Shown here one piece after another: positions 1 through 13,526 of a stretch of DNA of 64,000 bases. Both the position numbers and the translations under genes were made by a program. This DNA comes from Chamaea fasciata. Its lineage: Eukaryota; Chordata; Aves; Passeriformes; Sylviidae. Each line of letters begins with the position of its first letter. Positions within the stretch are counted from its first letter, which is position 1. The stretch spans positions 24,014,022 through 24,078,021 of the forward strand of contig JARCOQ010000006.1 in the NCBI GenBank assembly GCA_029207755.1, read 5' to 3'. The notes beneath the pieces were generated by a model. The model was given only the letters and a program-made list of their open reading frames with translations. It was not told the DNA's origin and searched no databases.

Positions 1-499
1 AATGTTGTTAGAGTATTTTCATTAGTCTTTTCCTCCTAGTGTTATACATTAGGTACATTATGTCTTAATTCAATGCTCAGCTGCTAGAATATTTGAAATA
101 CAATCTCCTCTTCTCATTTTACTGCATTCTCTGATGTGTTGTATATTTATATAATTGTGAGTTTTTTTGACTTGATAACTAGAAATATTTCTTATTCTGT
201 CAGGAAACATACCTTGTAAAATAAAGGGACCAAAATGAGAATTTCCAAGCTGTGTCACATTTTACAGAAAAGGCAATGTGGTATGTCACCTGCTAACAAA
301 CTTCAGGCACTACTATCAGACCTTTGATTAGAATCTCCTCTCCTTCTAGCTTTACTAAGGGTGACCTAATTGCAATATAATTAATGTGAGTCAAATTTGT
401 CCTCAGCCTGTTTAAAATTTCAAGACCAAATCTTCTAATCATCTCTGGTTTTTTTCATCGTGAAATGGCTGACATTTTTCATCTTCTTTTTCCTAATAG
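1..499 (+). other. GRXCR1: GRXCR1 intron (3' part of the intron before the penultimate exon)
   Basis: Non-coding sequence leading into the GRXCR1 exon that starts at 500. It ends in a T-rich tract and an AG acceptor (tttttcctaatag). Its 5' end and the upstream exons lie outside the window. No repeat or other feature was recognised in it. Confidence 0.8.
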
Positions 500-565
500 G
501 GTGCTGAGAAAATTTTACTAATGAATGAATCTGGGGAACTGCAGGATCTCTTAACCAAAATTGAG
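500..565 (+). CDS. GRXCR1: GRXCR1, penultimate coding exon (22 codons)
   Basis: A 66-base in-frame exon bounded by a T-rich tract plus AG at 498-499 and a GTAATT donor at 566. It reads GAEKILLMNESGELQDLLTK and then IE, which matches my memory of the end of the glutaredoxin-like domain of GRXCR1, just before the cysteine-rich tail. It is phase 0 on both sides and joins the next exon in frame. GRXCR1 is a protein of hair-cell stereocilia, needed for normal stereocilia width and actin organisation; loss of function causes deafness (human DFNB25, mouse pirouette). In the roughly 290-residue mammalian protein this exon covers about residues 210-231. The exons for the N-terminus and most of the glutaredoxin fold lie left of the window. 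Confidence 0.93.
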
Positions 566-2623
<2,058 letters not shown>

Positions 2624-2750
2624 AAATGGCATTTCCACATGGTCAAATGAATTTTATGGTACTGCACTAGTTTGTAATAAGATTTTTTTTTTTTTTTGTT
2701 AATCCATTTGTCCAGAACAGTCAATAAAAATCCATTTGTTGTATACTTCT
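2624..2750 (+). other. GRXCR1: Putative GRXCR1 3' UTR
   Basis: Sequence between the stop codon and the first AATAAA. It includes a T14-type run near 2683-2697. The true 3' end is inferred only from the polyadenylation signal, so a longer UTR is possible. Confidence 0.45.
2723..2728 (+). promoter_or_regulatory. Candidate polyadenylation signal AATAAA for GRXCR1
   Basis: First canonical AATAAA downstream of the GRXCR1 stop, 100 bases after it, followed by a TTTGTTG-rich stretch that could serve as the downstream element. AATAAA is common in AT-rich DNA, so use is not certain. Confidence 0.45.
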
Positions 2751-5340
2751 GGTTTGAGAATTTGAGTTTAAGTCTTTGATGGTCGACCATATAATGAACT
2801 CTAAAATACATCTTGCTAGTTTCCTTATAGAGAGATTCATAGTCTAGAAAACTTATCACATTATGTTAATTCATCCTTTTCTATATGTGGTCATGAGCAG
2901 TCACAAGTGTTTTGGAGTAATTCACTCAAAATTACAGCAAAATGAAGTTTAAACTTCAGATTATTGAGTAGTCCTGCTTTCAAAATCAGTGAGAATAATG
3001 ATTTTGTGATGTGGACTAACCTAAGACTGTTCCACATAGCACCTCCCTTGAAAAGTCACTAAGGCTGAATTCCGTCCTGAATTCTATGTGGCAACAGAAC
3101 TGAAACATTTCTTGAAGGTCCCATGAGTCAGCTTTATTTTTTAGTACTGCTTTCGCTTTGTTACAAAATTAATGTTGTTAGACAAAGTTACAACACAAAC
3201 ATTTAACATATTAGATGTTCATAGCCATGGTGGTGTCTTGGAGCTTTATGATTCTATACATCACAGTAGATCCTATAATGATTCAGTGAGAACACCTGAC
3301 AGCTTTATAAATTGCATATAAAGTAATTGAAGATAAGATTTCAGTTTTTTAAGCTTAATAATTCTTAAAGTTTGTTGACTACCCTGGCATGATTGTTTCA
3401 GGGCATGTGTTCCCCAGGAAAGCCCAGGTCTATGCCCACAAAATTCCAGTACTGTATATACCTTTGCCAATTTTGGTCTGTTTCCCCAACACAAGCACGA
3501 GAGAATTAGTCAGCAATTAGTCTTAATGGACTGTGGGTTCTCCACACTGAATCTATTCCAGTTTGGAAGTGTATTACCATTCATGCACTTCCACAGCATA
3601 CTTTTTAACAGGGTAACTTTAGTGAGCCATCCCCAGCTGCTCATTTTGACATTGCACATTTGCCTTACGTTCTGCTGTCAGTCTGTACTGGCACAAGTAG
3701 TAGAAAGGTAGTAGAAAGCAGCTTGCTGAAAATGGTGTTGGCTTCCCTGGTAGTCATTTCACCCTGCCCAAACTGCATTGGCAAGTGTTGAGCCGTGTCA
3801 TTTATGTTTCTTGCCTCATTCTTTGTAAAGTTGTGTAGACTGGGGTTTAAGTAAGTGTGGTTCGCTTCACTGAATGTTGTTTACTCTGGTTGGGTGCCCC
3901 ATTTCCCTTCACTCTTTCCCATATAACCTTCCTTAATTTCTCAGTGATGAAAAGCTCAGGTATTCTCTCAGTGTTTTAGTCACAGCACAGCAATGGTATA
4001 AACCAGGATAGCTACAGCTGCACAAAACATGGCTTGTAAAAACACCCCCTCTTGAAAAACCTTGTTTTTCTGATGCCTTATCTTCCTCACCTGAATCAGC
4101 AGACCACCATATTTCCTCCACGTTCTTTCCACTTGCTGTGTCTAGAGGTGGTAGCTGATGCTGAAGAGTTGGACAAGTTTAGCTTACTTATCTCTTTCAA
4201 CATTTGAATCTAAGGGACTTATGCATATTCTATTATGTATTGAATATGCAGGCTTGAAAGTGCTTGTACGATCCTACTGCTCCTACAGATTCTACCTTAA
4301 GGCTCAGCAGAAGCATCTGGACCTTCAGCATAACAGAAGAGAGACTAAATTTTATATAAAGGCCATCCATAATGCTTAGCAGCACGCCAGCTATAAAACT
4401 CTGAATTGCAGATATGCTTACTTTTTTTACTGCATGGGTTAGAAGAAAAGAAAGAAAATACATTACCTTTCTTTTATTTAATAGTTGTGTGCCTTCTATT
4501 TCTGGCTAGTATTGAAGTCCAGACTGGTATAATATGGAATGAAAAGCAGCACAAAGCAGAATACTGATGATTAGAAAGTCATGATTTCTGATGCATGAAA
4601 ACAAACTTTTTTAGTTTTTAACTTGCTATGGATCTAGAGAGTGAGAACATTCACAGTAGTGAATACTGAACTCAAGATGGCATACCCAAATTCATCCTTG
4701 AGGGAAATTACTAGTGAAGAAAATGCCAGTGCATTTCTGATACTGTAATTCTAGTCTTCACCCCAGAGAAGACATATTGCTTGATGAGATAGTTCGTATC
4801 ACCATTCACCCACTAAAGTACCATATGACCAAATTACTATGACTTTACAAAGTATACAAAACATTTTCAGTTTCACTGAAAATTAAATTTCCTCATTGAC
4901 CTGGAAGAAGGGTTTGAAGCATTCAGGCAATCAGAAAATGACTTCAGAGTAAAACAAATGCACTACAGTTTCTTTCCTGATTTATCTCCAGGGGCTGTGA
5001 AAGAAATCTAGACAGATCATCCTAGACAAGGCTCTAACCCTTCAGAGGTACTTAATACCAATGAGCTAAGATAAGGCAAAACATCCTTACTTTTCTTTTT
5101 AGAAGGAAAAATGATGAAAGCAAAAGGTCAAGTTTTGCAGAATCTTTTTTCCCCCCAGGGCTCTTTATGGGAGACACAGGACCCCTAATGCTGACAAACA
5201 TAGGATACTTTATATGCAGGCACTTCATATTTGTCAGTGTACTAGAAAAAGACCTTTTCTCTCCTCTCTCATCAACTGAATTACTACTTTTTTCTCTCCA
5301 GCTATATTTTTCTTGTAACAGCCTGCATGAAAAGCAAAAC

Positions 5341-5360
5341 TTTTTTTTTTTTTTTTTTTT
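5341..5360. repeat. Poly-T run (20 T)
   Basis: Uninterrupted T20 directly after ...gcaaaac. No retrocopy could be recognised next to it. Confidence 0.9.
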
Positions 5361-5720
5361 AAGATATTTTTACTCTATTGTTTACAATCTCTGCTAGGGT
5401 TTTGGGTCTGGCTTCTCAGCTCTCCCTAGCCCTCCTAGAAACACTAAGTGTGGCAGAATGACAGCATTACAAAGGCAAGCCCAGGAGCCATTTGAGAGAT
5501 ACGATGTTTTTTAGTATAAGAGATGTATCAGGCAGCTAGCAATATAGCTTTTAAGTCCATCTGAAATAAAATGAGGTATGCAACTCTGTTCTGATTTACA
5601 CCAGTAATGCATCTTTATTTCCAAGGAGTTAGCAGCCATATCTTCTGCTATAACAAATAATACTCATCCAACTGCATCTTTGTACAGGAAATTTTCTATT
5701 TCTAAATGCATCGAGCTCTG

Positions 5721-5750
5721 CTTCTTGTTTCTTCTTGTTTCTTCTTGCTT
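5721..5750. repeat. Three tandem copies of a 10-bp unit
   Basis: cttcttgttt occurs twice exactly and a third time with one change (cttcttgctt). A small pyrimidine-only tandem repeat, possibly variable in length between individuals. Confidence 0.85.
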
Positions 5751-7607
5751 CTGGGCCTCATGACAAGGCTGAAGTAAGGATCCAAGTAAATGTTCTCTGC
5801 CTGACAGCTCAGCATATTGACATATATGAGAGCTACTATCAGAGAGTGAGGCAACCCTTAGGCTGCTCCTTTGCAAAGCTGTCTATATGAGCTTAAAAAG
5901 GAGAATGGTTTGGAGTTTTCAGTCCAGTAGCTTGCAGCACTCTTTCCAGTGGACTACACATCTGAGCATAAGACTGTTCTTTAACTCTGTAGAGAATTTG
6001 GCTGTCACAGGAGCAGAGGGTAAGAAAATTTCTTACTCTAAATTATGAGGACCCCAGAAAGCAAGGTGATCATCACCCTCACTTTTTTTTTCTTCATAAT
6101 GGGTTGTTACAGAGTAATGTGCTTCTCACTTGCACTAAAAGACTAGGGATTATAAGTTTTATTTAATATTGCACTACTTAATAAATGTATTTGGGTTTTA
6201 TCTGTGGGGAAGCAGTTTGTTCTTTTAGCACACCAATGGGCATTAATTTTCTGGGGGAAATAATCTGGGCATTTTCAATATGAAATAGTGCATCTGGGAG
6301 TTGATTTCCATTCAAACTCTTTGTTTCCATGGTGTATTCTTTCTAAAGATACCCAAAACAGACAGACTCGCCTATGTGTCAACAGCCTACTGTAATAAAA
6401 TATTTTATACAAACTTGGAATGGTGAGAGTTTCCACAGGCAGTACTGCAAAAACAAGTTTGGCCTTTTATTTAAAACTAAAATCTGCACCAGACACAGAT
6501 CTTATTGACCTCCATACTTAATTCTGAAGTTTTCTGACCTCAGACATGGTCCTGTCAAATCAATAAGAACCATTCTACAGATTTAAATTCCTGGTCAGAT
6601 GGGTCTAGCTTATCGTCCCTTTACAAGTGAAGTGCTGTGAAATATAGAATTATGTAATTAGTGATATACTATGTATTGTATAAATTCCTCTTTAAAAATA
6701 AGAATGTGATGTCTTGAAGCCCTCCAAAATGTTCACTCACTCAGTAATTTATTTCTCCTATACCTGTGAACTCAAAATAATGAAAGGAAAGGATCCAACA
6801 GCTCTTGAAATAAGAAGTTAATTCAGCTGTAAGTAAACATGCATTGTAAGAAAACTTGCTACTGTTGACTTCAGTATCCTGTGAAAAAAGTAACAAGAAA
6901 TTCTTGAGAATTTTGAAGATTTATTAATGAAAATAAGGAATGAATCTTACTGACATGGGTTTCACAATTTTCATGAGTGAACACCTAATGGAAGACACTT
7001 CAGGTACCGTTCCAAACTATTGCCACTGTATAATTGCATAAAAATGAATTTTATTCTCTTACCCTGAGATACATTATTTGACCACAAAAGCATTCAACAG
7101 GAAATGTTTATGCTCTAAATAATTTAGTAAGGAGAAGAATTAAGATTTCTTAGCTTACTTTAAATAATTTACAGATGATAGTAAAGGACATTGTAATCCA
7201 ACAATAACTTGAAAAGTAATAATTATTAGAACTAAATCTTTATGTTTAATCCAATTTCTCTTTCTTCTGGCATTAATTTGCTTAGGGAGAGTGGATCAGG
7301 AAATAATTGCTTTAGAAGGAAATGACTGTGAAAAAGCGTTTGCAGTTCAAGCTTCTACTAGCTTATCAGCTTTACTTTGAAAAATTGGTTTCAAATGAGT
7401 TAAAAGATTTATGAAAACCAATAAGTCTTCCACTCAAAAAAAAATCACACTGCAATAAGACATGTACTGCCTGTGTCTCTTTGAGGTCTCATATTTTTGC
7501 TACTGATGGAAAAAATCATCTTATTGAAAACAAAAGTTTATTTAAAGGACTCCCCTCTGTCCCAATAATCAGAAATTTATTTCAACAAAAATAATTTTAA
7601 TTTAGTG

Positions 7608-8411
7608 TGTCTTGGTTTGGGAAGACAGGTATCTGACAGGTAAAAGCTGGAGTTTCCTTTGGAATGGAGTGTGTAACACCTCCTCCTCCCCCCCGCCCCC
7701 CCTCCATTTTGTTTCCTAATTATGAATTTACAATCAGAGGGTCTTAGGCAAAGATTTGGGAAATAGGAATAGCAGTTCTTTACTAGTATGTATTATAAAG
7801 CAAACAAACAAACAAAAAAACAACCAAACAACTACAGCATTAATGACAAACGACAACAGTACCAAGAACCTTGAGGGCTTTGTTTCACAAAACCCAGGGC
7901 AGTTTGGTTTCCGTGTCCCTGCAGGATCCTCAGAGCACCAAGCTGAAACAGTGGAAAAGTCCCAGGCTGGTAGCTGGGATGGCAGGGTGTCCCAGCAGGC
8001 AGGGGCAGGATGTCCCGGCAGCGCAGGGGGTGCAGGGTCACGCTGCAGCAAGAGGAGCAGCGCCGAAGAAGCCGAAGGCGAGGCAGAACTGGCCCAGCTC
8101 CCGCGGGTGGCAGAGAAAACTCAGGATTCAGGCCGAACCGGTGATAGTAGATTTCCCAGGACTGGATCCCTTTGGCCACAGTGAAACTCTTCCAGCCAGC
8201 AACAGCCGTTCTCTCTCTTCCCGAATGCAGGAAAAAGAAGAGCCCGCAGCTGCCTCAAGCTCTGTCTTTTACCTGCGTTATCTCCCCCTTCCAACTTTGT
8301 CCACCTCTTTGTTTCAGTTAAGTACTCTCAAGTATCCAACACTTGGTCTCCTTGGTAACTTATGGGGAAAAAATTCTTTAGAGAAAGAAGGAACAAACCT
8401 AACCCCCAACA
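7608..8411. mobile_element. Solo LTR of an endogenous retrovirus, passerine type
   Basis: The block begins TGTCTTGGTTTGG and ends CCCCCAACA, so it has the TG...CA ends of an LTR. It is flanked by TAGTG (7603-7607) and TAGTA (8412-8416), an imperfect 5-bp target duplication, which would suit an ERVL-like element. The opening bases, the 'ggcaaagatttgggaaatag' stretch and the 'agcagttctttactagt' stretch match my memory of a common songbird LTR. It is much more GC-rich than its surroundings (7900-8250), holds a C7-G-C7 tract at 7688-7702 and a CAAA-rich patch at about 7800-7831. No internal retroviral genes adjoin it, so it is a solo LTR. Open frames of 105-183 codons inside it overlap on both strands and reflect high GC, not proteins. 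Orientation was not determined. Confidence 0.8.
7688..7702. repeat. C7-G-C7 tract within the LTR
   Basis: Two runs of seven C separated by one G. The minus strand has G7-C-G7, which could fold as a G-quadruplex and is prone to replication slippage. Confidence 0.85.
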
Positions 8412-10960
8412 TAGTAGCCTGAAATTTGGAAGTTTGTATAGAACAAATATGCTGCAGGGTAACGTCCTTTGGCAGCTGATGGAGTTATATTTTGATCTGG
8501 AGAAAAAGCCTGCTGTGACATCAAAAAACAAGCAATAATGATATGATCAGTCAGAAGAGTTGACTACAGGTTGTTATTTTCATTATTGATTGTGATCTGT
8601 TCAAAGTAGGCAAATAATGATCAATAAAAATCCATCAAGCATCACCATATAAATGTGAGCACTCATCAACTTACCCCATAAAGTGGCTATTTACTTTCTA
8701 AATATTTAATTTAGTGGATGCATTCTTGTCTGTCAGATATGGGCAAAATTCTCTCTGATTTCAAGTCAGGTAAATTATAAATGAGTGAGGATGACAAATA
8801 TACAAAACATCATCTAAATGTGAATCCTCTCTGATCTAACTCCCAAAACCAACATTATACTATTTATTTGGGACTCTGCCCCTGATTTGAGCCAACATAC
8901 AAGACTCTGAAGAATATCTAGACATTGCCTTGCCCTCAAATTTCATTTGCACATTAACTTTCCCCATCATATCAGATGTGGGAATAGGACCCAGTAGGAC
9001 AGGGATGTTGTACTCAAGCAGAAATCTTCCAAACCTGTGGGATGATATATTCAATCCTTGTCCATCAATAGAGCTGCACAGGCAATGAATGCTTTATACT
9101 GCCTCAGGGATCTAACCAGACAGAAGGGAACATCAGATCAATACTTCAGCCTGCAAAATTAAAGGACTCAGTAAAAACTTCTTATTTTTTTTAAAGTATA
9201 AGCACAAAGAGAATAAAGTCTTCATCATTACTTTTATATTTGAGATGTTGCAATCATTGCTTTTAACATTATAAGAAAATCATGCTGCCTCTCATTACAG
9301 CTTGATGGTAGTAGATGATGCTGATAAGTTTTCCTTTCTAACATAATCACTGAGTAAAATTTACTAGAACATTATCAAGCATCAGAACTGTACTTTTAAA
9401 CATAAGTAGAATATTATTATTATTCCATCCATCATTTAGGCTTTCTCTCAGGATAAACCAGAATAACCAAAGCAAGATTAGCAGAAAAATCTATCAGAAA
9501 GTTTAGTCTGTAATCCTCTTCCTCAGTGTTTTAGAGAGATGCATAATGTGTTTTCTGTTGGATGTAGAGTTTCCCAGTGGGGCTCCTTGCTATTCGATGT
9601 ACTCTTGTGATATCCCCAACAGTGCACAGAGTGCTCTGAGACAGGCAGTGCTGTGCTGCCTTTTTCTGCGTCCCATGTTCTTTTACCAATTTGGAACATA
9701 ATGATCCTAAATTTTCCAGCCATTTCTCATGTTGTTAACTAAATGTACACATCCTGTATCAAAGAAAAGTCAAAATTAAACCCTCTCCTTTCTTTATAAC
9801 CACCAAATCTCATCTTCTAAGACATACTTCATGAGCAATATGGTTTGAAAACCCTGGAATATTTTTCTGCATTTTTTTCTCCACTCCTTTATCAGGTCTA
9901 TGATGACAATAAGTCTTTCCTATTGCAGCTTATACTTCTTGCAGTGCATCTAATGTTCAATAATGTCAAATTTGTCATGCCACATGTTATGCTTACCTTC
10001 AGACAACTTGGTATATCTGCTTACCGTATGATTTATAGCCTCAGGGCCTGCTCACAAATCCTATTGTCCTCTCTTGGACATTTTCTATCTTCTGTCTTTG
10101 CTGTACTATGAATTATCGTCCACAACACCTTGCAATATCATAACTTGGTTTTAGAATTTGATCCCAGATCACTTGCTGCATCCGCTCTCCTTCAAACTGT
10201 TTATCTGTCCTGCTTAATAGAGATAGTTTTTGCCACCCTTCTCTCCTAAATCCTCATCTGATGTCAGTTTTGTCCTTCAGATCTCCTGACAGCCACCCCA
10301 GGAGGGCTATTAACCTACTGTAACCATCTCCCTCTATTACACCTACAGAGAAACAGCATAAAGCCAAAGCAGACAGTATCTTTTCACCTTAACTTCAGAG
10401 TGAGCTTTGTTTTTTTCAAGTTATACTAAATTCCTGAAGCACTTTTTTCCTAACACGGCATTTCATATTGATAATGACAATAATAATTACAAACTGATAA
10501 AGGACTACCTGGCTATGAATCTGAAACTATTTCATAAACAGAGAAGATCAGCACAACAATTCTGAATGGCAAATCAGATTTAACATCCCTGTTTTAACAT
10601 CCCAGCTTGCTTCAGCGGCACAGAATCTAAATCTCCAGACAAAACTAATTTTTATTGATGCCTAGATTCATGTAGATGCTATCAGGCAGAAACTGGAATA
10701 CACTAAGTCTTCTATCCTATTCTATCTTCTATTTCTTAAGTATAAAGTTTTTCCAAAAGCTTTACACCTGAACACCTAAGTCTCTAACTTTCCTTGTTTT
10801 GTTCCTTTATTGATGTTATTAGACACCTAGAAATAATTAAATGTTAAACGTAGATATTATATCTGTTTTAACTTTTAATATTTAATTGTGTATAAAAAAT
10901 GAAATGTGTTGCAAAGTACATAAAAATTTTATCTTTCTATTGCAAATTTTTCCCTCATAG

Positions 10961-11004
10961 CATTATTGTTTATTAGGTTCTCCATATCATCATTGTTTAT
11001 TAGG
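10961..11004. repeat. 17-bp direct repeat, two copies 27 bases apart
   Basis: Copies at 10961-10977 and 10988-11004 differ at one base (cattattgtttattagg versus catcattgtttattagg). Confidence 0.85.
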
Positions 11005-12789
11005 GATGGCAACACTGACATGCTAGTAGGAAGTCTGGTAACTTTTTTTATCTTTATCAGTATTTGATTCTATGACATGAAATAACTATTAATATCTTCA
11101 GCAGCCATTATATTCTGAGTATTTTTATGTGATAGTACAAAAGGATCAGACTATGTCTACAGAAGCAAAGATTTACTTTCATAACACTAGAGGCTGTCCC
11201 AATTTTTTGAAATATTTTTCAATTTTGAGCATTGCACTTGTGATAGATTTTTTCTCCTGTAAGTTGCAAGTGAAAGTGACTGCCAATATTTTGTCATTTC
11301 ACACAGAACTATGAGAATTTTTCAGTGAATTTTGTATTGACCAAATACTAGAAAATGCATCTTATCCGTGAAGGACAACTATTACCTTGATTGCAAGAGA
11401 AAGAACTTAATGAGGACAGATACATTAGCTGGATACTTTATCTAGTTGAAAGAAAAACATCTACTACCCTTCAGGGATGAAATAGTTTATTCATTTTGCT
11501 GTTAAATGAAAAGAACCAAATAAAGATTTATTAACTACCCACATTTTAGCTTTCTATTCTCATGCACTTTTCTTATAGAACTTGTTTTCTGTGCAATCTG
11601 CTCATAATGTTTGCTTTCATTTGAAGGAAAATTATGAAAAACTGGAAGCATTATATTTACCACAACTGACATCAGTTATGGCCTAAGCCCTCACGTAGTT
11701 AAACCCCAAACTTAGAAAAGTAAAGCCCCACTTTTATTCCTTTTTTTCTGAACAAAAAAACTTGAACATTTGTATCATTGTACTCAGCAATTTGTTTTGC
11801 TACTCTCACAATGCCACATGCCATTCTCATTTTTATTGCATAATTCTCAGAAGTGGGCCTCAAGTGGACGAACCTTTTCCTTGCACAGTACTTATGAGTT
11901 GCTTTAGACTCTACTGGAGCAGACTAGTTCACATTCTCCATTAGCACTTTTAGTCCTGTCCAAGGCTTGGGGAAAGATTGCAGCACTTCAGCACAGGTTT
12001 TGGGTACTGTGTCATGCCCTACATGCAACCATGCCTTCTGCAGCCCACTGTGAGTGAATTTTGGATGCTGTAGCACGCATTGACACCTCTCCTAATGTGC
12101 CTCTGTTAAATGGCCAAAATCTGTGCCACACCTAGGAACACATGGCAGATCTTAGGTAAGGTTTCTGTGTTTCACAAAATAAACTTAACTACCTGTCATG
12201 TTACCCAACCCAAACATGATTACCCTAATTTTTCGTTACAGTTTTGAAGTACCTTCTTTTAGCATTTTACTTTATACCATCTATTTTAAGTTTAGCAATT
12301 CCTACTAGTAAGTGTGGATAGACCTAAAGCTCATAAAAGAACTTCAAATAAGAAACAAAAACTTCCACTCAAACCTGAATACAAGAAGAGAATAAAATGC
12401 AACCTGAAGAACTCTGTTTAGAATGAGAGCTTGTATATCTTCACTTCCGTTTGCTCAGTAACCACTTCATTTCAAAAAGAAATGTGCAGAGGAACATTTT
12501 TATATATAAAAAAATATATATTTATTCAGTACCAGTGTTTTTATTTATTAAGTAAAAGATATCTAGTAGTTACTTTATTTGCTGCAAGAACACCAGAGTG
12601 ATTTATCCTGACCCATATGCATTCATGGACACTGGAGGACAATCCTTCTCAGAAGGTCTCATGTTCAGCCATGTACCTCTAGTGCTCTCCAATAACATTC
12701 CACCTAGAAATGTTTAAATGCCAGTTCTTACAGATGAAAGAGATTATACCAACTCAGCTCCTAAATTCGTGAAATGTAGCCTGTTAAGT

Positions 12790-12828
12790 AAAAAACAAAA
12801 CAAACAAACAAAAAAAACCACAAAAAAG
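12790..12828. repeat. CAAA-rich low-complexity sequence
   Basis: Runs of AAAAC and AAAC units. Simple sequence; nothing else seen. Confidence 0.8.
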
Positions 12829-13413
12829 CTTGCCCAGAACAAACATAAGCTGTGTATTCAGTTATTTTTTTTAATAGATCCCTAAAATATCCACAAATAA
12901 AAGTCCTCCCACAAACGCATAAGTTCACATCAGTCATTTAAGAGTAACAAAACCCATACCATTTCAAACATTTTCCATATAGTTATGTGGTAGTTTTTCA
13001 GCCTTTCAGTCACTGTACAAAGGACATTCGTATCTCATCTCAATGACAAATCGAATGCTTTCTCTTCCACTATGTTCTCAGTGACACAACCTAACAGTGT
13101 CTTACACAGACCTTGCACCTTTGTTTCTAAAGTTCTGGAAGGCTTCTTGATACATTTTACTGTATCTGCTTTCTTCTTAGGTTTTCTTTCCATTATGGAT
13201 ATTCTTCAGTAATTTTCTTTCTTTCATACCAAAGAACCTTGAAATTTTCATAGGGGCCTGGGTTGGCCCTTTTTGAGAGAAAATGCAAATTACCTTTCTG
13301 GTCTGTGCTGCGGCAGGTTAACTTCAGATTCATTACTCCTTAGATAGGAAATGATATGAAATGATGTGATCTTGACTAATTTGTTGTTTCCTGGACTATT
13401 TTTTTTCTGGAAG

Positions 13414-13526
13414 GCAAGTATGAGACAATCCAAGTCAATCTTGCTACTCTGAATAGCGTCCCTCTGAAGTACAAGTACACGGTGAAAGTTGGCTTTGGCA
13501 TTGGCTTCTTGACCAGTTTCCTTTAG
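13414..13526 (+). other. Exon-like segment, unidentified
   Basis: After a T8 tract and an AG (gaag, 13412-13413), 36 codons are open from 13416 and end at TAG 13524-13526, which is followed at once by a GTAACC donor-like sequence. The translation begins KYETIQVNLATLNSVPLKYK and ends in a hydrophobic stretch, VGFGIGFLTSFL. If the TAG were an old CAG, this would be an internal exon reading into the donor. I do not recognise the protein. The length is not significant on its own, and a pseudo-exon arising by chance is the default explanation. Confidence 0.15.

Larger units (their letters stand above)
2751..7607. other. Intergenic, AT-rich, no gene recognised
   Basis: Unique-looking AT-rich sequence with a T20 run at 5341-5360 and a short tandem repeat at 5721-5750. 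Open frames here are under 80 codons and none reads like a known protein. I see no CR1 or LTR remnant that I can support. Confidence 0.6.
8412..13413. other. Intergenic, AT-rich, no gene recognised
   Basis: Mostly unique AT-rich sequence. Small features seen: an ATT-triplet patch near 9411-9424, a 17-bp direct repeat (10961-11004), a TATA-rich stretch at 12500-12530, and a CAAA-rich patch at 12790-12828. No open frame exceeds 90 codons and none is recognisable. Confidence 0.6.

Noticed and set aside
3245..3262. tatgattctata as a CR1 octamer tail
   Set aside because: Upstream sequence does not follow a CR1 UTR; a single octamer-like match is not enough. Same for 11066 and 33273.
7756..8422. 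Overlapping open frames of 142 and 183 codons (plus) and 105 and 115 codons (minus)
   Set aside because: They lie inside the GC-rich LTR, overlap on both strands and share no family features.
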